Of a stretch of 64,000 nucleotides of DNA, positions 12,610-22,240 are shown one piece after another (the first letter of the stretch is position 1; the number at the start of each line of letters is the position of its first letter). The notes under the pieces are model-generated. The model saw nothing but the letters and a program-made list of their open reading frames with translations, did no database searches and was not told where the DNA came from. The stretch spans positions 434,001 to 498,000 of the forward strand of contig MU863879.1 in NCBI GenBank assembly GCA_033296885.1. Reading direction: 5' to 3'. The position numbers were made by a program, and so were the translations under genes. This stretch comes from Triangularia verruculosa (taxonomy: Eukaryota; Ascomycota; Sordariomycetes; Sordariales; Podosporaceae).

Positions 12610-14586
12610 ATGGGGGGCTCAGGCCAAAAGTTCGAGACCATCACCACTGTGGTTGCTGGTGTCGCGTCCATTATCGCGACCTTATTATCTATTGTGTATG
12701 GCTCCCTCTAGCTGTCCCAGCCCCAGACTCTCCACTCGCATGCTCCCCTAGCTGACTCGTTTGTTGAATAGGTCGATATGGCTGCAGACGTAAGTCCAAA
12801 CCAAAGCGTGACCTCCACCATGAGACGAACCCCCAGTAACAGCGAGATAGTAAGAATTACCGGAAGCCGTTGCTTCAACGCTATGTCGTTCGTATCCTCC
12901 TTATGGTCCCCATATATTCCATTGCGTCGTGGTCCAGTATGGTCTCTCGGACAGCAGCCGACATCCTCGCCCCGATACGAGATATCTACGAGGCCTTTAC
13001 AATCTACACCTTCTTTCAGCTTATGATCAACTACCTTAGTGGTGAAAGAGCTCTCATTATCATGACCCATGGTAGGAAGCCTGTTCACCACGCATGGCCT
13101 CTGAACCATGTGCTTCCCCCTTTCGATATATCTGATCCGCATACCTTTCTCGCCATCAAGCGCGGCATCCTCCAGTATGCGTGGCTCAAGCCTTTACTTG
13201 CATTGGCGACCGTCATCATGAAGGCTACCAACACATTCCACGAGGGTAAAATCTCCCTCGACTCGGGCTATCTTTGGAGCGGCTTGATTTACAACGCCAG
13301 TGTGACTGTCAGTTTATATGCCTTGGCCCTCTTCTGGGTTTGCATGAACGACGATCTCAAGCCCTTCCGGCCGATGCCCAAGTTTTTGTGCGTCAAACTT
13401 GTCATCTTTGCCTCCTACTGGCAAGGCTGTGCCTTGGCCCTCATGGTGGCACTCGGTGTTATTCCAGAGGGTGAAGACAAGTCCTCGGAAAGCATGGCTG
13501 CCGCTATTCAGGACTTTTTGATTTGCATTGAAATGCCGGCCTTTGCTATCGCTCATTGGTATGCCTTTTCCTGGCACGATTTTGCCGACAACAGAATTTC
13601 ATCGGCTAGAATGCCCGTGCTCTATGCCATCAGAGATGCTTTCGGAATTCGAGATCTAATCCAGGACTCCAAGGAGACATTCTCGGGAGACAAATATGGC
13701 TATCGAGTGTTTGACTCTGGAGACAAAATCATGGCCCACGAAGCCTCACGATCGCGACTGGCTCGTATCAAAGAAGGCATGCGTTATGAAAGAGGAGGCA
13801 AAGGCAAGTACTGGATTCCAAGGCCAGACGAGATCAACCAGACGACACCACTGCTCGGTAACAACGGCGGTCCAAGCCGTCGGAACGGCTCCATGTCACC
13901 ACATACGAACGACCTCGACGAGTTAATACTGGATCCAGATGAGGAGGCTCTATACAATAGTGCCAGGAAGCTTGAGTTTGGAGACTGGAATGTAAGTGGC
14001 AGCTCTTCTTACATCTCATGAACCTGTCGTTAATCGTATCATCTAGTATCCTGTTATTACAGCAAACCAGCCGGCAAGCGAAAGATATCGGTCACCATAC
14101 CCGAGCCCCTATCAACAAAGCCCCTCTCGACGAACACCGGACGGCAGCTTTTACCAGCGTTCCTCGACAAGCTCAGCTCCTTCGCTGAATTCGAACGCAC
14201 CGCTTGATCGAAGAAAGAAGCAAGCACCAGAGGGGCCGCAAGCTGGCGTTGACGACAAGAAAGGGAAAAACAAAGCCAAGGATTCTAGTTCAAGCCAAGT
14301 AGGCGGTGCCGACCCTCTCGAAATCGCATATGGTCCGACAATCGGCACTCACAAGGAAATCACAGAGGACGACTTCAACGTCGATGTGGAAAGCGGGTTA
14401 CATAAACCACAGGACCGTGAATTTGTGGAGCCTCACCCGACGCCTCCCCCTCGAGAAGAGGACGAGAGCCCGATCAATGAGGAGCGTGGACAATGGGAGA
14501 GGAGTGATGGTGAGGCTGAGAGTCATAAAAGCCCCCAGTATGCAACTGGGAGCGAGGAAGAGTTTCGAAATGTCTGGGGCCGATAA
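12610..14586 (+). CDS. TMEM184/organic solute transporter Ost-alpha-type membrane protein (DUF300)
   Basis: The CDS is join(12610..12695,12772..12789,12851..13991,14047..14586), 594 aa. Exon 2 is only 18 nt and supplies the residues SIWLQT; without it the conserved run from the first helix into KNYRKPLLQRYVVRILLM cannot be read. All introns have GT-AG ends and the frame closes. The protein has an N-terminal helix, about six more helices through residue 280, and motifs typical of the family (IRDIYEAFTIYTFFQL, GERALI, DPHTFLAIKRGILQYAWLKP, AIAHWYAFSWHDF). The cytosolic tail from about residue 290 is charged, Ser/Pro-rich and probably disordered. Relatives are seven-helix proteins of endomembranes or vacuole; vertebrate Ost-alpha moves steroids and bile acids. 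The substrate in fungi is unknown. The last intron (13992-14046) is in the tail, and skipping it would give a shorter C-terminus ending at 14021. Confidence 0.9.
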
Positions 14587-16291
14587 TTGGGATTGATTCC
14601 GTTGCCTTTGAGCATTCTTGAGGTTCTTTTTAGATACCCACCTTGAGGACGAAGGAGGCTTCTGTACACAGGCATTATTTGTACGGGTTGGCTTGAGCAT
14701 TACACGGAGTTGGGCGGCGGTGATGGCATGGCTTGCAGCGTATCTTTTACATACATATTACTTGCTTTGGAAATATCACGGAGTTTACGTTTTTCAACCA
14801 CATGCCTCACCTCGGGCTTTTACCATCTCTCACGCTTGTCGCCATGCTGTTGTGCCACCATGTTGACGATATGTCGGGGTACCTGAATGGTGACGTACGA
14901 GTACGATGAGATTGTAGGCAAGTGGCAAATCCGGCAATCCGAGCCAAGCCATTTATAGCTTGGAATCAAGCTCTTGGGGGCAGCGATCAGGATCCACTTG
15001 AGGTTCGTGGGAGCATTGGTCAGGAGACTGTGCTTGTGGGATGGAGGGGCTTCACAGCTCATGGCATTTGTGGTTTCACCACCGCTTCACCAACAATACA
15101 GTGAAGACGACAAGTGTAACCCTGCTGGAGGTCCAGTTGAAACTGATAACAAGCTTGTGTCTGTCCATTTCAACAAGAGGTTCAAACTGGACGGGCCCAC
15201 CGTTTCTTAATTGCTTCTTCTTCCCTGGACCTGGTAGGTAGCCGCCGTTGACAAGGCAGGTTAACCCCGCAGTTTCCGCTACGTCCATGGCATGACCCCG
15301 CCAGCCGGCGTAACCCGTGTGAGAAAAAAAAAACAGGCGCTGGTTGTACACTATTAGCATGCCATTCTGTTGTTTCGGTGGCAGGCGCTAGCGGTGTTTG
15401 ATACGAAACAAGCTGCCGAAAATAGTGGTCAATTGGAGCTCAATGGCGAGAGGTGGCTGGCAAAAAAGCTCTGTCGAATGCCGAGCTTCCAGTTTCTCCA
15501 GTTCCTTCACCTTGATTTGTGAGCTCGATGTTTGCACTGGGATCTGTGCTTCTGATTGCACTAGGTTGAGAAAAGAGGGGCTTGTTCCGCCTCACCTCAT
15601 CCCTTCTTCGACGCAAGCGGGGCCCAAGCTCCGAGAGCAAACTGCTGCTTCAAAAGCTTGAGGTTCGTTCAAAAAAAGAAACAGGGCAGGCTTTTGATTA
15701 CCTAGGTCCCTGAGCCCCAGCTCTCTCTCGGCCCAAGAGAACACAGCAAGCAATCACAAGAACCAGCAATTCACCGGTATCATCCTCAAGGTATGCAAAA
15801 TAATATCCATGAATGCCTGTTGCCGCGGGGGTTGCTCTCTTTTTTCCGCACCAGAACGGCGAGGGGAGATGAGGGGGAGGGGCAAAACAGGGCTTGACCC
15901 TCCCATGTCCGTTGCATCAGCCGACGCACAAGTGGCAGGGGCCAATGGAGGGGCACCAAATCCACCAAGTCGATATCATCCTGCCCCACCAATTGTTACC
16001 CCTCCACCTTCCCCTCCCCATCGCCTTTTTTCACTTTTTTCTCTCCCTCAGAAGGCTTCGCATCCCACCGCCTCTGCTTTCCTCAACCCTCTCTGCTTGT
16101 TGTTAGCTGTCGGTCTGGGGCTGATAGCTGATCCACTGAAGCAGAACTACGGGAATCCTGGTTAGCCGACTCTCGGGTTTGCTCGGCCAGCTTTTGTAGG
16201 GAAGAAAATTTCTCTGCTCGCGGAGTTTCTTCACCTCGACACCATCAACCAAAAAACCCATTTCTAGGAGGTACTCGTCAATACCGCCAAG
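14587..16291. other. Intergenic region upstream of EF-2
   Basis: This 1.7 kb lies between the TMEM184-type gene and EF-2 in the same orientation. The left part should hold the 3' UTR of the first gene. The right part holds the EF-2 promoter and leader. Small ORFs here have no recognisable motif and poor composition, and I do not support any as genes. A10 occurs at about 15324-15333. Confidence 0.55.
15990..16080 (+). promoter_or_regulatory. Pyrimidine-rich core promoter/leader of EF-2
   Basis: A strongly C/T-rich stretch 200-300 bp before the EF-2 ATG contains runs such as CCTTTTTTCACTTTTTTCTC. CT-rich boxes just before the transcription start are known in highly expressed filamentous-fungal genes. 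Its role here is inferred from position and composition only. Confidence 0.4.
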
Positions 16292-19217
16292 ATGGTCAAG
16301 TAAGTGCCTCTTCCTCGCCGCCATCACCTCTACTTGTCTCGGCCTCATCAAGAGCTCGTCGCCCATGTCTTCTTTGTCCTCTGGCATCGATGCGCGCGCC
16401 CTTCATTACCCCGCCCGGAGATAAGAGGGCAGACAGAGTAGAGGTGTTGCACAACAACACCTTGGTGATGGCGATGATGTTAACCATGGCTTCCCTACAG
16501 CTTCACGATCGACGAGATCCGTGCCTTGATGGGTAAGTCCTCCTCCTCACCTCCATCATCATGGATGATGCCATCTCGAGATATCATGCTAACCCTCATC
16601 CAGACAAGCCCACGAACGTGCGCAACATGTCCGTCATTGCGCACGTCGATCACGGCAAGTCCACCCTGACCGACTCCATGATGGCCAAGGCTGGTATTAT
16701 CTCCTCTGCAAAGGCCGGTGAGGCTCGTGCGACAGATACCAGAGCCGACGAGCAAGAACGTGGTATCACCATCAAGTCCACTTCCATCTCCCTGTACGGT
16801 AGTCTCCCCGATGAGGACGATCTCAAGGACATTGTTGGCCAGAAGACCGATGGTCAGTACTTTCCACCATCCTGACTTGTTTCGCCCACGAAATACTGAC
16901 TGTTGACGCAGGCAAGGATTTCTTGATCAACTTGATTGACTCGCCCGGTCACGTTGATTTCTCTTCCGAAGTCACTGCCGCTCTCCGTGTCACCGACGGT
17001 GCTCTCGTCGTCGTCGACACCGTCGAGGGTGTGTGCGTCCAGACCGAGACTGTGCTCCGCCAGGCTCTTGGTGAGCGCATCAAGCCCGTCGTCATTATCA
17101 ACAAGGTCGATCGTGCCCTTCTCGAGCTCCAGGTTTCCAAGGAGGACCTTTACCAGTCCTTCTCCCGTACCATCGAGACCGTCAACGTCATTATCTCCAC
17201 CTACTTTGACAAGACGCTCGGTGATGTCCAGGTCTACCCCGACAAGGGCACCGTCGCCTTCGGTTCCGGTCTTCACGGCTGGGCTTTCACCGTCCGCCAG
17301 TTCGCCACCCGCTACGCCAAGAAGTTCGGTGTCGACCGCAACAAGATGATGGAGCGTCTCTGGGGCGACAACTACTTCAACCCCGCCACCAAGAAGTGGA
17401 CCAAGAACGGCACCTATGAGGGCAAGCAGCTCGAGCGCGCTTTCTGTCAGTTCATCTTGGATCCCATCTTCAAGATCTTCTCGGCTGTCATGAACTTCAA
17501 GAAGGATGAGGTTGCCAGCCTTCTCGAGAAGCTCAACCTCAAGCTCAGTCCTGAGGACCGTGAGAAGGAGGGCAAGCAGCTCCTCAAGGTTGTCATGCGC
17601 ACCTTCCTTCCCGCTGCCGACTGCTTGTTGGAGATGATGATTCTCCACCTTCCTTCCCCCGTCACTGCCCAGAAGTATCGCATGGAGTCCCTCTACGAGG
17701 GGCCCCCTGATGATGAGGCTGCTATCGGTATCCGTGACTGTGACCCCAATGGTCCTCTCATGCTTTACGTCTCCAAGATGGTTCCCACTTCCGATAAGGG
17801 CCGTTTCTACGCTTTCGGTCGTGTCTTCTCCGGTACCGTCCGCTCCGGTCTCAAGGTCCGCATCCAGGGCCCCAACTACGTCCCCGGCAAGAAGGATGAT
17901 CTCTTCATCAAGGCCATTCAGCGTACCGTCCTCATGCAGGGTGGCAAGGTCGAGCCTATCGATGATATGCCCGCTGGTAACATTGTCGGTTTGGTTGGTG
18001 TTGATCAGTTCTTGCTCAAGTCTGGTACCCTCACCACCATCGACACTGCCCACAACCTCAAGGTCATGAAGTTCTCCGTCTCCCCCGTCGTGCAGCGCTC
18101 CGTCCAGGTCAAGAACGCCCAGGATCTCCCCAAGCTCGTCGAAGGTCTCAAGCGTCTCTCCAAGTCCGACCCTTGCGTCCTTACCATGACCAACGAGTCC
18201 GGCGAGCACGTTGTTGCTGGTGCTGGTGAGCTCCATCTCGAGATTTGCTTGAAGGATCTCGAGGAGGACCACGCTGGTGTCCCTCTCATCGTCTCCGACC
18301 CTGTCGTTCAGTACCGTGAGTCCATCACTGGCAAGTCCAGCATGACCGCTCTGTCCAAGTCCCCCAACAAGCACAACCGTCTCTACATGGTTGCTGAGCC
18401 CTTGGACGAGGAGCTTTCCGGTGCCATTGAGGGTGGCAAAATCTCCCCCCGTGATGATTTCAAGGCTCGTGCCCGTGTCCTTGCTGATGACTTCGGCTGG
18501 GATGTCACCGATGCCCGCAAGATCTGGGCTTTCGGTCCAGATGGCAACGGTGCCAACTTGCTCGTCGACCAGACCAAGGCCGTCCAATACCTCAACGAAA
18601 TCAAGGACTCCGTCGTCTCCGGTTTCCAGTGGGCCACCCGTGAGGGTCCCGTTGCCGAGGAGCCCATGCGCAGCGTCCGCTGGAACATTCTTGATGTTAC
18701 CCTCCACGCTGATGCTATCCATCGTGGTGGTGGCCAGGTCATTCCCACTGCTCGTCGCGTCCTTTACGCTGCTGCTCTTCTTGCTGAGCCTGCCCTTCTC
18801 GAGCCCGTCTTCTTGGTCGAGATCCAGGTTCCCGAGAATGCCATGGGCGGTGTCTACGGTGTCCTTACCCGCCGCAGAGGTCACGTCTTCGCCGAGGAGC
18901 AGCGCCCCGGTACTCCCCTCTTCACTATCAAGGCCTACCTCCCCGTCATGGAGTCTTTCGGTTTCAACGCCGATCTTCGCCAGGGCACTGGTGGCCAGGC
19001 TTTCCCCCAGTCCGTCTTCGACCACTGGCAGCTCCTGCCCTACGGCAACCCCACCGACCCCACCTCCAAGGCCGGCCAGCTTGTCCAGCAAATGCGCAAG
19101 CGCAAGGGTCTCAAGGTCGAGGTTCCCGGTGTCGACAACGTAAGTTTATTGCATTCTACACCTACTCTTATCCTGATATTTTGCTGACACTCTGGACAGT
19201 ACTACGACAAGCTTTAA
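16292..19217 (+). CDS. EFT1: Translation elongation factor 2
   Basis: The CDS is join(16292..16299,16501..16532,16604..16852,16912..19139,19200..19217), 844 aa, the standard length. Exon 1 carries only ATG GTC AA, so the family N-terminus (MVNFTIDEIRALMDKPTNVR) appears only after splicing. The last exon encodes YYDKL and stop. The P-loop is AHVDHGKS; further GTPase motifs are RGITIKS, DSPGHVDF and NKVD. The diphthamide loop is DVTLHADAIHRGGG, with the modified histidine expected at residue 700. The protein drives GTP-dependent translocation of tRNA and mRNA through the cytosolic ribosome. Codon use is extreme (C-ending, almost no A-ending codons), as in very highly expressed fungal genes, and this also creates a long spurious antisense frame. 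Intron 1 (16300-16500, 201 bp) is long for the locus, a common place for expression-enhancing introns in translation-factor genes (inference). Confidence 0.98.
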
Positions 19218-20179
19218 ATGGTACCTGCCGATTGGCGTATGACTCCTTTCCCTGTGTACTCAGCGTGATGAAAAGTTGGGGCGCACGGTTAATGTCTGGC
19301 GGTTACGACCCTGGGCGCGGAGGAGCAAAAGCTAGGATGGACGGTGGTGCAAAAAGCCAATTTCATAAGAGAATTGATGGCACCAGAATTTTTCCTTGCT
19401 ATACTTTTGCTTTGGGCCTGTTTCTAGTTACGTAGATATGAATTACTTGCATTGACAAAGAGAATAAGTTGAAAAATATGTGTCGGTGCTTTGGTGTGTC
19501 GTGTTGTCAAGTTCCGATGAAGTTCGGATGGAAGAAGTGAGATAGTTGAGTTCTAGTCACTTAATAGCTTACGGTCATTGTGTTATAGCATGAGTTTGGA
19601 GGTGAATGATCACATACGGCCATACCCAGTTGAATATACGGCATCCCGTCCGCTCTGCGAACCTTATCCTTTTTTTGCATTATCTTATAGATTCTCATCT
19701 CCTGAAGTTACCTTGGAAGCGGAAGTAGAAACGCGGTCATTGGATTAGATCTCTAGGGATCAATGTGCCCTCGGCTTGAATGTGCTCTGAGGGATGTTTT
19801 ACATTGAACTTTTATTCTCGGGCAAGATTAAGTGATATTAAGTTAAGTTATGTATTTTGTATATTTTATGGATAGTTGATCTAACCTGGGGTCTGTTCTT
19901 TTTTTTCCTTTTTTTCGGCAGGCATATTTCTATCCTGGCAAATAGTCACAGCTGTATCTTTCCTCCCGTGAAGACACCACAAACTAGACAAAAGTCTCAC
20001 CCAACCATAGAAAGTGATACATGACCGGGGCGTTTGGCATTTTTTCCATATTTTGTTGATTATTTCTTCTTCTCCATCTGGCGTAACACGCAATATAGGG
20101 TATCGAACACAATTAAAATGACAACTTTTCTTTTCCCCCCATCCTCTCAACGCTTGACTTCCCTTGTTCCTTGTCTCTT
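19218..20179. other. Convergent region between EF-2 and Fyv7
   Basis: This 962 bp is tail to tail. It should hold both 3' UTRs and is AT-richer than the flanking genes (about 19400-19890). It contains a truncated 5S rRNA relic at 19612-19662 (listed separately). No coding sequence is supported. Confidence 0.6.
19612..19662 (+). pseudogene. Truncated 5S rRNA relic (5' half only)
   Basis: The segment starts ACATACGGCCATACCCAG and continues through CGGCATCCCGTCCGCTCTGC, closely matching the first ~50 nt of fungal 5S rRNA (helix I 5' strand, helix II, loops B/C). The match stops at about 19662, before the internal A box/intermediate element that recruits TFIIIA, and a T7 tract follows at 19671-19677. 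The complementary 3' strand of helix I is not found downstream. It therefore cannot fold or be transcribed as 5S. 5S genes in Pezizomycotina are dispersed singly and leave such truncated copies. An intact gene is ruled out by length. Confidence 0.75.
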
Positions 20180-20942
20180 TTACTTCCCACCAACCAACCT
20201 CTCCACCTTTTCCAGCAAGATCTTGCTCTCCCTCCCGATCTTCAGCTTTCCATCGTTCCCGGGTCTCTTGGCCTTGTCCATTTGCTTCCTCCACCTCTCC
20301 CTCTGCTTGATCCTGTCTTCTCTTTCCTTCTGCCTCCTGGCAAACTCGGCGTCGCGGGCCTCTTGCTTCGCTTTCAGCTCTGCCGCCTTGGCGAGCTCCT
20401 TCTCGTAGTAATCTGGCCTTTTCTTCTTGCCGCGGGAGCGGTCGCCGTTGTTGCGCTTGGGGAGGCCAGGGAAGTCTGGGGCGGAGGCGTTTGGGTTGGG
20501 GGGCTCGTCGGTTTCGTTGGTTATAAGGTGGAGGCGGTCGGGGTGGAGTTCTGGTGCGGCGGAGGCTTCTGGTGCGGCGGAGGCTTCTGGGGAGGATGGT
20601 GCAGGATTTGGGACTGGTTCGGAGGGGGCGGAAGCTGTGGGATGGATGATAGGGGAGGGTGGGAGCTCGGGAAGGGCGGGGGTTGGGTCGGAGGCATGGG
20701 CGGCTTTGATTTTGGAGTATTGTTTCTTGATTTTGGCTTTGGTGATGAGGTCTTTTTTTATTTTTGTCACTGCAGAGTGGGTTAGCTATTGTGAGGTAAG
20801 AGGGTGGGTGTGGTAGAGACAAACCCTTGCGCTTCCAGGCGCCGTCGGGGAGGTTGTCGGGGCCTACTCGGAAGCCTTTACGGGGCTTCTTTGCGTGGTC
20901 GGCGCCGGCTTCGCCATCTTCGTTGGGGCGTTTGGGGGCCAT
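20180..20942 (-). CDS. FYV7: rRNA-processing protein Fyv7 (TAP26/CCDC59 family)
   Basis: The CDS is complement(join(20180..20769,20825..20942)), 235 aa. The ATG at 20942-20940 starts MAPKRPNEDG; an intron at 20770-20824 (GTTTGT donor, TGCAG acceptor) joins AWKRK to VTKIKKDLITKAKIKKQYSK, the conserved basic motif of the family. A Pro/Ser/Ala-rich middle (about 60-125) is followed by KKRPDYYEKELAKAAELKAK and a Lys/Arg/Glu helix to the C-terminus. Yeast Fyv7 is a nucleolar component of the 90S/SSU processome needed for cleavage of 35S pre-rRNA. An 18-bp unit is repeated in tandem at about 20542-20577 (encoding PEASAA twice). The assignment rests on motif and size; the family is short and low in complexity. 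Confidence 0.8.
20542..20577. repeat. 18-bp tandem duplication within Fyv7
   Basis: Two adjacent copies of an 18-bp unit (TCTGGTGCGGCGGAGGCT on +) encode Pro-Glu-Ala-Ser-Ala-Ala twice in the disordered middle of Fyv7. The repeat keeps the frame. Confidence 0.8.
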
Positions 20943-22240
20943 GTTTTGCGGTCGGTGGTGATGTCTCAAAAATCAAAATCGATCTGGGGAGGGGCTTGAG
21001 CTGTGATGGACGACGCGCGAAGCTGGTGGTGGAGGGACTTTTTTGCCAGAATATTGGCGATAAGATCGTTATCGGTGCTTGGCAATTTGGGCGGTGAACA
21101 ATTAAATATGGGTCAAGTTGTGCAATGGAACGCTAAATGTACCCCTGTTCGAGGTCGGTTAGTCACAGACAGCACATCTCCTTTGTACTGCCGGGTATCA
21201 ATCAGCTCTGATCAGGCGGACCAAAGAATTTGGAGATGGCGCTGGGGCACGGCAGATACGGCCTGTTTGTTTCCTTAGGCGCGAGGTGACAAGCCGGAAT
21301 CACCCATGCTCATTGCTGCTGGCACGCTGAACGGCATTTGGCGGATGTGCTCCGACACATGCGTCCAGGAGTGGCGATGACGCACATTGGTTTGGTTCTG
21401 GACATCTGTTGGCCAACCACTTGGCGTCCTCTCGAGAGCCACGGGGTCTTACTTGGTCGGACCAAAGAATCGTACAGTCACTACAATCCCTGAGGGGCAT
21501 CGGGCATGCCAGCGCCACAAGGAAACCACATGAAAGGTGCCCGGCATTGTTCGTCGACGTCGCTAACCCCCACTGAGTTGCGGAGTACTTAAACCACCTA
21601 CAGAAGCCCGGTCCTGGTCTAGCGTCCCCTGGATGTGTGACCTGTCCGTCACCATGAGAAGCAAGCAACGTCTGAAGTCCAAAACCGTTTACTCATCAAC
21701 GCAGCTTTGATCCGTACTGGCCCTTTCTCAAAAATCAGTTTGCTTCATTCCAGCTCTTTAAACCCCCTGTTGGACTTGAATAATCTGCGCAAGGCACAGC
21801 AGCAGTCCTAGCGCCCAACGAAGAAATAGGCAATCGATTGACTCGGGTTACAGCCTTTATTTCGGTACTGCTCGTCACTATCATTCAGATCATTTTCTCC
21901 CAACCGAACATCCAACTGCTCTCACACCTGCATTTAAAAACCGATTCTTTGCTATATCTCTTTGCTTATCGGGTCTTTGTTCCGGTACACGACCGTCACT
22001 GTTTACTTGCCAAACAAACCATTTACGTATTGGAGGCTGAAGGCGCACGGCTGAGCGGCGGAAGCAAAGGCCTTCGCGTGGAGAAGAGAGACAGCTCATG
22101 GTGCTCGGATCTGGCCACGCCATGGGCGATCTGAATGACATAGGCTGACGGGAGCTTGTACTCGTCTCATCCGAGTTAATTTGTCCGATTTTTCAATTTT
22201 CGGCTCCAAGTGCTCCGGCCTAGGACCGCAAACTTCAATT
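20943..22240. promoter_or_regulatory. Divergent promoter region, Fyv7 / Atos-domain gene
   Basis: This 1.3 kb lies between two start codons facing away from each other. It must hold both promoters and leaders. Several short frames are open but have no recognisable motif. The frame of the Atos-domain gene is open for 60 nt upstream of its chosen ATG (from 22181), so an upstream spliced exon is possible. Confidence 0.55.

Noticed and set aside
16854..19091. A 745-codon open frame on the minus strand, exactly opposite EF-2
   Set aside because: It has no family motif and its composition (Gly, Leu, Val, Asp, Glu) mirrors the strongly biased codons of EF-2 read in reverse. EF-2 itself is certain, and long antisense frames are a usual by-product of such codon bias.
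20171..20785. Frames of 124-204 codons on the + strand opposite Fyv7
   Set aside because: They are antisense shadows of the Fyv7 coding region and contain Gly/Val repeats caused by the Pro/Ala-rich sequence of Fyv7.
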